Source of the DNA: Desertibaculum subflavum
Lineage (GTDB): Bacteria > Pseudomonadota > Alphaproteobacteria > Ferrovibrionales > Ferrovibrionaceae
DNA length: 36,882 bases
Assembly (NCBI GenBank): GCA_003576705.1
Contig: QOZS01000053.1
Location: forward strand, 1 to 36,882
Reading direction: 5' to 3'
Shown piece after piece: positions 16,608 through 23,073 of the stretch (position 1 is its first letter; every line of letters starts with the position of its first letter). The notes under the pieces were generated by a model. It was not told the origin of the DNA and did no database searches. It saw nothing but the letters and a program-made list of their open reading frames with translations. A program made the position numbers and the translations under genes.

Positions 16608-17522
16608 ATGCCGAAGGAGGAACCCGGGCTCTACGACTACCTTCCCTATTACGATCGTCCGCGGATCGAATGGCCGAACGGTGCGCGCCTCGCCTTCTGG
16701 TGCGCGCCCAATGTCGAGTTCTATGAGCTGAACCCGCCGGCCAACCCGTCGCGCCCATCCTGGCCGCGCCCGGTTCCCGATGTGCAGGGGTATAGCTGGC
16801 GCGACTACGGCAATCGGGTCGGTTTCTGGCGCATGATGGAGGCGATGGACCGCTACGGCGTCCGCGGCAGCATCTCGCTCAACGTGGCGCTTTGCGATCA
16901 TTTCCCGGACATCGCTGCCGCGATGCGCGAGCGCAACTGGGAGTTCTTCTCCCACGGGATCTACAACACCCGCTACACCTACCAAATGGACGAGGCGCAG
17001 GAGCGCGCCATGATCGCGGACGTCAAGGCCTCGGTGAAGAAGTGGTCGGGGCAGGATCTCGCCGGCTGGCTGGCGCCGGCGCTGACCAATACCGACAACA
17101 CGATGGACCTGCTGGCCGAAGCGGGCGTGAAGTACACGCTCGACCTGTTCCACGACGATCAGCCGATGCCGGTCAAAGTCAAGCAGGGCCGGCTGATCAG
17201 CGTGCCCTATTCGCTCGAGATCAACGACTTCACCACGCTGTTCCAGGGCAACTGCACGCCGCGCGACTATACCGACGCGATCAAGGCGCAGTTCGACCGG
17301 CTGTACCAGGAAGGCGCCGAGAACGGCCAGGTGATGTGCCTGCCGCTGCACCCCTATCTGATCGGACAGCCGCATCGGATGAAGCAGTTCGAGGCGGCGC
17401 TCGACTACATCACCGGGCACGACAAGGTGTGGCTCGCCACCGGTCGCGAGATCGCCGATCACTACTATGCCCATTGCTACGACCGTTTTGCCGCGGCGAT
17501 TGCCGCCCGGAAGGGAGGCTGA
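16608..17522 (+). CDS. Polysaccharide-deacetylase-fold hydrolase, PuuE-like, A
   Basis: 304 residues of the NodB/polysaccharide deacetylase fold, in the branch that includes PuuE allantoinase and other cyclic amide hydrolases. Recognisable segments: 'YSWRDYGNRVGFWRMMEA' (~63-82), 'EFFSHGIYNTRYTYQ' (~117-131) and C-terminal 'LPLHPYLIGQPHR' (~244-256), which keeps the family HP motif. No signal peptide is present, arguing against a cell-wall polysaccharide role. ATG 16608 has AGGAAG 5 bases upstream. The second paralog starts 3 bases after its stop. With the amidase on the opposite strand, hydrolysis of a cyclic ureide or imide is plausible. Confidence 0.85.
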   Translation: MPKEEPGLYDYLPYYDRPRIEWPNGARLAFWCAPNVEFYELNPPANPSRPSWPRPVPDVQGYSWRDYGNRVGFWRMMEAMDRYGVRGSISLNVALCDHFPDIAAAMRERNWEFFSHGIYNTRYTYQMDEAQERAMIADVKASVKKWSGQDLAGWLAPALTNTDNTMDLLAEAGVKYTLDLFHDDQPMPVKVKQGRLISVPYSLEINDFTTLFQGNCTPRDYTDAIKAQFDRLYQEGAENGQVMCLPLHPYLIGQPHRMKQFEAALDYITGHDKVWLATGREIADHYYAHCYDRFAAAIAARKGG

Positions 17523-17525
17523 GCC

Positions 17526-18449
17526 ATGTCGCTGCCCGCCGACTATCTGACCTATCCGTACCGCCGCCCTGGCATGGACCACGAGCGGTACGCGTATTCC
17601 AACCTGTTCCAGCGCAAGCCGGTGACCTGGCCCGGCAATGCCCGGGTCGCGCTGTGGGTCCTGCCGGTGCTGGAATTCTTTCCCATGGACATGGCGCCGA
17701 AGGGGTTCCGGCCGCCCGGCGGCATGGAACGGCCGGCACCCGACTACTGGAACTACACGCTGCGCGACTACGGCAACCGCGTCGGCTTTGCCCGCATCTA
17801 CCGGGCGCTGGAGCGGCGCGGGCTCAAGGCTTCGGTGGCCATGTCGTCGCGTCTCGCCGAGCGCTACCCGCATGTCGTCGCCGAGACCAACCGTCTCGGC
17901 TTCGAACTGATCGGGCATGGCGTCGACATGAACCACCTGCATACCGGCGCCTTGCCGGTCGAGGAGGAGCGGGAATGGGTGAAGAGCTCGCTCGCGACCT
18001 TGCGCCGGCTGTCGGGCCAGGCGGTAACCGGCTGGCATTCGCCCGCCTATTCGCAGACCCATGCCACGCTCGACCTGATTGCCGCCGAAGGCGTGCAATA
18101 CGTGTCCGACTGGGTCAATGACGACATGCCGTATCGGATGCAGGCGAAGTCAGGCCCGATCCACTCGATGCCGAACGCCTTCGAGATCACCGACATGCAG
18201 ATCTTCGGCTTCTTCAAGTACAAGCCCGCGCAGTTCGTCGAGCAGGTGATGGACCAGTTCGAGCTGCTCTATCGCGAGGCCGGCAAGCATGGCGGCCGCA
18301 TCATGACGCTCTCGCTCAGGCCGTGGCTCAGTGGCGTTCCCCATCGCATTGCCGCGATCGAGACCGTGCTGGACCGCATGCTCGGCCATGGCGGCGTCTG
18401 GTCGGCGACGGGGGCGGAGATCCTGGCGGCCTGGAAGGCGCAGCAATAG
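17526..18449 (+). CDS. Polysaccharide-deacetylase-fold hydrolase, PuuE-like, B
   Basis: 307 residues, a diverged paralog of the gene just upstream. Shared blocks are 'LRDYGNRVGFARIYRAL' (~75-91), 'LIGHGVDMNHLH' (~130-141) and 'GWHSPAYSQTHATLDL' (~162-177). In the C-terminal motif the paralog's HP is replaced: 'LSLRPWLSGVPHR' has Arg where family members keep His. This may mean a different substrate or a non-catalytic partner subunit. ATG 17526 is 3 bases after the previous stop, with the GGAGG of the upstream gene's end as ribosome site, so the two are surely co-translated. Confidence 0.85.
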   Translation: MSLPADYLTYPYRRPGMDHERYAYSNLFQRKPVTWPGNARVALWVLPVLEFFPMDMAPKGFRPPGGMERPAPDYWNYTLRDYGNRVGFARIYRALERRGLKASVAMSSRLAERYPHVVAETNRLGFELIGHGVDMNHLHTGALPVEEEREWVKSSLATLRRLSGQAVTGWHSPAYSQTHATLDLIAAEGVQYVSDWVNDDMPYRMQAKSGPIHSMPNAFEITDMQIFGFFKYKPAQFVEQVMDQFELLYREAGKHGGRIMTLSLRPWLSGVPHRIAAIETVLDRMLGHGGVWSATGAEILAAWKAQQ

Positions 18450-18477
18450 GCCAGTGCCTGCTTCAATAGACGAGGGC

Positions 18478-18861
18478 CTACTTCAACGAATTCTCCGGAT
18501 GCGCCATCCAGACCGAGATGCGACTGATCAGCGGTCCGGAGAATTCGAAGAAGTTCATGTTGTCCATCTCGTCGCGGCGGCCGTCGCGGTGGTTGCGCAC
18601 GACATCGAAGCGAGAGACCAGCCATCCGCGGGCCGGATCGGCCAGATGGCGGAAATTGCCGTGCCAGCCATTGGCGAAGTTCGCGAGGCGCCGCCTGAAC
18701 ATATCGGCGATGGCATCGCGCCCTTCCAGGCGAATGCCGTGCGTGACCACTTGGAACATGGCGTCGGGAGTCATCAGCGTCGTCACTGATTCCACTTCAC
18801 CCGCATCGACACGGGCAAAATAGGTCTCGGCCGTCGCGATCATCTCTTCGGCGCTCGGCAT
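18478..18861 (-). CDS. SnoaL/NTF2-like protein
   Basis: 127 residues from ATG 18861. 'EEMIATAETYFARVDAGEVESV' opens an NTF2-like cone fold, followed by 'LMTPDAMFQVVTHGIRLEGRDAI', the usual SnoaL_2 pattern, and by strands ending 'FFEFSGPLISRISVWM'. The fold is used by small isomerases, hydrolases and binding proteins; none can be chosen. The start was picked because AGGAG lies 6-7 bases upstream; a longer frame to 18960 runs into sequence next to the gene fragment 18968-19139. It converges with the deacetylase-like pair, 28 bases apart. An inverted repeat lies in its last codons. Confidence 0.75.
   Translation of the reverse strand: MPSAEEMIATAETYFARVDAGEVESVTTLMTPDAMFQVVTHGIRLEGRDAIADMFRRRLANFANGWHGNFRHLADPARGWLVSRFDVVRNHRDGRRDEMDNMNFFEFSGPLISRISVWMAHPENSLK
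18488..18546. repeat. 12-bp inverted repeat in the SnoaL-like gene end
   Basis: GAATTCTCCGGA at 18488-18499 and its exact reverse complement at 18535-18546, separated by 35 bases, fall within the last ~25 codons. The position between convergent genes would suit a transcript-end hairpin, but it is coding and has no U-tract. Confidence 0.4.
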
Positions 18862-18967
18862 TGGCGGCTCCTGACGTTTCGGTCGCGGATCTGCTGGCGA
18901 AGCGTTTCGCACCAAGGGAACGTATCGCTGACCTGGTGCGCGATCCAGTCGCCGTTCCAAATGGTCT

Positions 18968-19139
18968 TGTACGCCGCCGCGATGCGGAGCAGGCCCATGC
19001 TGTCGAGCTTAAGGAACATGCGGGCGACGTCGATCGCCTCGGCCTCCGCCTCGCGCGTGCACTCGATCAGCCAGCGTCCTTCACGAAGCGCTGCCACTTC
19101 GTAGTGGATCCGCCGGTTAGGCACCGCTTTCTGCAGCAA
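18968..19139 (-). pseudogene. Internally deleted fragment of the unrecognised gene
   Basis: The minus strand from TTG 19139 encodes 'LLQKAVPNRRIHYEVAALRE', then 'AEAIDVARMFLKLD' and directly 'SMGLLRIAAAYK'. In 4406-5815 these last two pieces are about 90 residues apart, each at the 9-base sequence GTCGAGCTT (5676-5684 and 5402-5410, plus strand); the fragment keeps one copy of it. An internal deletion between short direct repeats explains this. After 'AAAYK' similarity stops, so the remaining two thirds are absent. The promoter region upstream is also copied. The stretch 18862-19376 otherwise holds no gene I can support. Confidence 0.75.
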
Positions 19140-19189
19140 GGCGTCTAATCCGTCCCTGAATGGAGCAGGGAAGCGCAGGGGCGGGGCCC

Positions 19190-19204
19190 TCAAATGCGGG
19201 TTAA
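19190..19204 (-). promoter_or_regulatory. Decayed CtrA-type box of the second fragment
   Basis: The plus strand reads TCAA-ATGCGGG-TTAA, two changes from the perfect box at 5865-5879 and at the same distance from the fragment's TTG. It faces the pseudogene, not the flavoprotein gene to its right. Confidence 0.42.
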
Positions 19205-19376
19205 TCCTGCGGCCGAGGGCAGTGCGGCTGGCGTCAGTCCCTTGGCAGCCGATACGAACCCCTCACGCCATTGACGTGCATCAATTGCTGGCAGCCAATC
19301 AAGCAATACTACAGGCCGTCGATCCGATCTCGAAGACGCTCATCCGGTCAGAAGTGTGCGGCATCAGGACTGAACG

Positions 19377-20693
19377 ATGACAACCTTCGGTCGCCGCCCG
19401 GTTCTATCGGGGCTGCTCTGGACAGCAGCCCTACCGGCCTGGGCTCGGTCGACGCCGGCCAATCCCGATGTCGTTGTCGTCGGTGCCGGCTCGGCCGGGC
19501 TGGCGGCGGCGCGCGCCTTGATCGGCGCCGGGCGCACGGTGGTCGTGGTCGAGGCGCGGGATCGCATCGGCGGACGCGCCTTCACCGATACCGCGACCTT
19601 CGGCATGCCATTCGATCGTGGCTGTTCCTGGACCTATTCGGTGAAGGGCCATCCCTGGCGCCAGATGGCGGAGGCCTGGGGCTATCACCTGAGCGGCCAG
19701 GAACGCGACGACGAGATCGTGTATGTCGGCGATCGCGAGGCGACCGACGCGGAGTATGCGCTCTACGACAAGGCGGCGGACCAGCTCGAGGCAGCGTTCG
19801 CCCGCGCCGGCCGGGCCGGGAAGGATGTCAGCGCCGCCTCGGTCAGCCCGCGCAAGCTGCCCTGGATCGAGATGGCCGAGGCCTGGGCCGGCCCGATGGA
19901 AATGGGCATGGATCTCGACGATGTCTCCTGCCTCGACTGGTGGCTGAACGACAGCCCGGGGGCGCGCGGCGTCGCCGAGGGCTACGGCACCCTGGTGCAC
20001 CAGTTCGGCCACGACTTTCCGGTGACGCTCGACGCGCCGGTCTCCCGCATCCGCTGGGGCGGGCCCGGCGTGACGGTAGAGACGGCGAAAGGCACCCTCG
20101 CCGCGAAGGCCGCCATCGTCACCGTCTCGACCGGCGTGCTGGCGGCGGAAGCGATCCGCTTCGATCCGCCGCTGCCGGCCTGGAAGCGCGAGGCGATCGA
20201 GGGCGTGCCGATGGGCCTGCTGGTCAAGGTGCCGCTGCTGTTCAACGGCGCGCGCTTCGACCTCGCGCCCGAGCAGTGGCTGAGCTATCCGCCGCGGGGC
20301 CGCGAGGCCTGCTACTTCCAGGCTTGGCCGTTCGACCGCGACCTGATGGTGGGCTTCATGGGCGGGCGCTTCGCCTGGGAGATCAGCGCGGCGGGCGAGG
20401 CGGCGGCGGTGGATTTCGCCCGCGGCGAGCTGCGCAAGATGTTCGGCAGCGCGGTCGACAAGGCCTTCGTGAAAGGCGCGGCGACGCAGTGGGCGAGCGA
20501 CCCCTGGGCGCGCGGCGCCTATACCTGCGCCCGGCCCGGGCGCACGGCGGACCGAATGCGCCTCGCCGAGCCGCTCGGCGATCGCCTCTACTTCGCCGGC
20601 GAGGCGATGGCCGGCCGTTTCTCCCAGACCTGCGACGGCGCCTTCCTGAGCGGCCAGGCGGTCGGGCGCGAGCTCGCCGCGCGGTTGACGTGA
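19377..20693 (+). CDS. Flavin amine-oxidase-family oxidoreductase
   Basis: 438 residues. The N-terminus 'GRRPVLSGLLWTAALPAWARS' resembles a Tat signal. FAD-binding fold: 'VVVVGAGSAGLAAARAL' (~32-48) with 'VVVVEARDRIGGRAF' (~55-69), the second being the amine-oxidase fingerprint. The C-terminal FAD motif 'DRLYFAGEAMAGRFSQTCDG' (~402-421) is typical of monoamine and polyamine oxidases. The reaction would be oxidative deamination of an amine with O2 or another acceptor, perhaps in the periplasm. ATG 19377 has AGGAC ~7 bases upstream. It stands alone on this strand. A link to the amine-type importer of the neighbouring island is possible but unproven. Confidence 0.87.
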   Translation: MTTFGRRPVLSGLLWTAALPAWARSTPANPDVVVVGAGSAGLAAARALIGAGRTVVVVEARDRIGGRAFTDTATFGMPFDRGCSWTYSVKGHPWRQMAEAWGYHLSGQERDDEIVYVGDREATDAEYALYDKAADQLEAAFARAGRAGKDVSAASVSPRKLPWIEMAEAWAGPMEMGMDLDDVSCLDWWLNDSPGARGVAEGYGTLVHQFGHDFPVTLDAPVSRIRWGGPGVTVETAKGTLAAKAAIVTVSTGVLAAEAIRFDPPLPAWKREAIEGVPMGLLVKVPLLFNGARFDLAPEQWLSYPPRGREACYFQAWPFDRDLMVGFMGGRFAWEISAAGEAAAVDFARGELRKMFGSAVDKAFVKGAATQWASDPWARGAYTCARPGRTADRMRLAEPLGDRLYFAGEAMAGRFSQTCDGAFLSGQAVGRELAARLT

Positions 20694-20712
20694 CGGGTGC
20701 GCGCCTTCGGCT

Positions 20713-21900
20713 CTAGAAGATGAAGCCGGTCTCGAACAGCACCCGCACTTGCGATTTGTCGTTGCCGGACTTGCCGAAGCCGAAATCGGGCGTGACGTTG
20801 CCGAGCCCGACATAGGAGAACTCGGCGCGGGCGAAGAAGGTCTTGTACTGATAGGTCGGCGTCAGCGTGAACGACCAGTTGTCGGCGCCGGGGCCGCCGG
20901 TTACCAGTTCCGGCGCGCCCTTGGCGTCGCTGCCCGAGGAGGCGATGTACTCGCCGCGCGCCGCGAGCTTCCAGTTCTCGTCGAAGGCATAGGCGACGAT
21001 GAGCGCGGCGCCGTAGGTCGAGGCCTCGTCGGTGAAGCCGGCCGAGCGCATCGAGTGGTTGTTCGGCACGTGGGTGTATTGCAGATAGGGCGTGATGCTC
21101 CAGGGCCCGCGATAGGCCTCATAGATCAGGTTGACGATCACGCTGTTGTTCTGCGCGAGCGGCGTGCGGAAGGTGTCGATGCCGCTCGAGCGCAGCGCGC
21201 CGCCGGCGCTGAGCGTGAGCCAGTTGTCGTCGTCGATCGCGTAGGTCGCCGCGCCGGTCAGCCAGTGGAACTTGCCGGAGAAGAACCCGTCGTTGAGCGA
21301 GAGCGAGAGCTCGACCGGCCCGGCCGCGTAGTTCACCTGGATGCCCTGGTTGATCGAGTTCTCCTGGTTCCAGAGCAGGCCGCGCTCGATATTGACGTTC
21401 TGGTAGGTCCAGTCCCATTCCGCGCCGAGCAAGGTGGGCAGCCGGCCGATCTGGACCGAGAAGCCATCGTCGGGCGCGAATTTCGCATAGGCGATCGGCA
21501 GCGGCCCATAGAGCCTGCTGTTGAGCTTGGTCGACCGCGTATAGGGCTCGCCCAGTGTCGGCATCGAGTAGAGGCCGGCCTGGGCCACGAACTGCACCAC
21601 CCCCGGTTCGGTCTGCGCCGTCACCATGGCATTGCCGATATCGGCATAAGTGTGGTCGTTGCCGGCGAAGGGATTGGACTGCCAGAGACCGAGCCCGCTC
21701 ACCACGCCGGTCACATAGAGCCGGCCGAGCGAGGCCCCGAGATCGATGCTCACCGGATCGGGATTGGCTTCGAGCGTCGGCCCCATTTCCGGGAACAGCT
21801 CGGGCGCGCGATCCTCGGCGAGCGTGTCCGCCGGGGCACTTCCGATGAACAGCACGGCAGCTAAGATTCGAAGGGCAGGCGCTCTGCAGTTAGCGGTCAT
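20713..21900 (-). CDS. Outer-membrane beta-barrel protein (porin-like)
   Basis: 395 residues. A Sec signal is likely ('ALRILAAVLFIGSAPADTLAED'). The rest alternates hydrophobic and polar residues with many aromatic girdle positions, and the last residues 'RVLFETGFIF' end in Phe, the outer-membrane barrel insertion signal. 'VQIGRLPTLLGAEWDWTYQN' (~148-167) resembles the BBP2-type porin family, whose members often carry 'G+.....G.E'. ATG 21900 lacks a clear ribosome site. It converges with the amine oxidase gene, with 19 bases between the stops. Substrate unknown. Confidence 0.75.
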   Translation of the reverse strand: MTANCRAPALRILAAVLFIGSAPADTLAEDRAPELFPEMGPTLEANPDPVSIDLGASLGRLYVTGVVSGLGLWQSNPFAGNDHTYADIGNAMVTAQTEPGVVQFVAQAGLYSMPTLGEPYTRSTKLNSRLYGPLPIAYAKFAPDDGFSVQIGRLPTLLGAEWDWTYQNVNIERGLLWNQENSINQGIQVNYAAGPVELSLSLNDGFFSGKFHWLTGAATYAIDDDNWLTLSAGGALRSSGIDTFRTPLAQNNSVIVNLIYEAYRGPWSITPYLQYTHVPNNHSMRSAGFTDEASTYGAALIVAYAFDENWKLAARGEYIASSGSDAKGAPELVTGGPGADNWSFTLTPTYQYKTFFARAEFSYVGLGNVTPDFGFGKSGNDKSQVRVLFETGFIF

Positions 21901-22170
21901 TCAGAATCCCAAGGCGGCGCGACGCGGCCAACGACTTGCGCGGGCCTGCGCCGCTGCCGCGCCGCATGGATCATATTCGGACGCCCCCGGTTCGCAGTTC
22001 CGCGCGGCGGCCGAGCCGGCGCGCTGCCTCCTCATGTCAGAACGAGATTCCGCAAACCTTGACGCCGATCAAACCGCCGGCCCGGGGCGCTGTGTATCTG
22101 ATCTGTCACGCGCTTCGACCCTGGAGGGTGCGAGCGCGCAACGACGCACAGCGCAAGAGAGGCGGGCCCC

Positions 22171-23025
22171 ATGAAGCATCGTCTGTTGGCGGCAGCTGCG
22201 ATCGCAGCCGGTGCCATGCTTGCCCTGCCGGCGCCGTCCCTGGCCCAGACCCCGGAAGCATGGCCCGGCATCGTCATGTCGGTCAGCGGCGCCGCCGCGA
22301 TCTCGACCAGGGGGATGCCCCCCGGCAGCGAGATCTGGGCCGTGTGGTATTCGCTGCCGTCGGGCAAGGCGGTGGAGGAAGGCGCCACCGCGGCGAAATG
22401 GGCCTATGTCGAGATGACCCTCAGCGGCTCCGCCGTGGTGACCGGCGGCCCCACGCCGATGTGCCAATCGATCGGCGCCGGCGGCGTGCCGTCCGGAACC
22501 TCGGAGCGGGTCACCGATCCCGGCGATGTCGAGATCTGCAATTTCGCCAGCCTGCCCGGCACGCGCACCGAGAACCGGGGGACCCAGCCCTATGTCTTCG
22601 CCGGCCTCGCCGTCGGCGGCCCGTGGAAGGAGGACATGGAGGACGATGTCGACCTCTACCTCAAGGCGAAGGGGCAGGCCAAGGCGGCGCATGTCACGCC
22701 GGCGCAATTCAGGGACGTCGAGAAGGAGATCCTCGCCGCCGGCGCCATGACCGTGGTCATCCGGAACGTCACCATGGCGCCGGGAACGCAGATCGTGACG
22801 ACGGATCGCTATCCCACCCTCAGGATGGTGGAGACCGGCAAGTTGGTCCTGAGCTCCACGCCGAAAGGCGCCAGGGGGCCCATCCGGAAAACCCTTGAGG
22901 CGCTCGATTTCATGGAATGGACGCCGGCGAAAGCCGACGAGCAGTTCGTGCTCTCCAATGACAGCGACCAGCCGGTCCAGTTCGTCGAGTGGAATGTCGC
23001 GCCGGCGCAGGGCGCCAAGCCATAG
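22171..23025 (+). CDS. Secreted protein, unrecognised, possibly cupin-like
   Basis: 284 residues with a clear Sec signal 'MKHRLLAAAAIAAGAMLALP' and likely cleavage after 'SLAQ'. The mature part is mostly predicted beta-strand. 'APGTQIVTTDRYPTLRMVETG' in part and 'VLSNDSDQPVQFVEWNVAP' look like the two halves of a cupin barrel, but no metal-binding histidine set is visible, so this is tentative. One Cys pair (near 'PMCQS' and 'EICNF') could form a periplasmic disulfide. ATG 22171 follows AGAGG with a 9-base spacer. It heads a three-gene plus-strand group with the fusion flavoprotein and a membrane protein. The 270 bases before it hold no gene I can support. Confidence 0.75.
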   Translation: MKHRLLAAAAIAAGAMLALPAPSLAQTPEAWPGIVMSVSGAAAISTRGMPPGSEIWAVWYSLPSGKAVEEGATAAKWAYVEMTLSGSAVVTGGPTPMCQSIGAGGVPSGTSERVTDPGDVEICNFASLPGTRTENRGTQPYVFAGLAVGGPWKEDMEDDVDLYLKAKGQAKAAHVTPAQFRDVEKEILAAGAMTVVIRNVTMAPGTQIVTTDRYPTLRMVETGKLVLSSTPKGARGPIRKTLEALDFMEWTPAKADEQFVLSNDSDQPVQFVEWNVAPAQGAKP

Positions 23026-23073
23026 AGGGGGCGCCGGACACGGTCCGAGCGCCGCGTGGGGGCACAAGCGAAC

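Noticed and set aside
19271..20716. 481-codon plus-strand frame overlapping the amine oxidase gene
   Set aside because: Arg/Gly-rich in the second reading frame; the amine-oxidase frame has FAD motifs.
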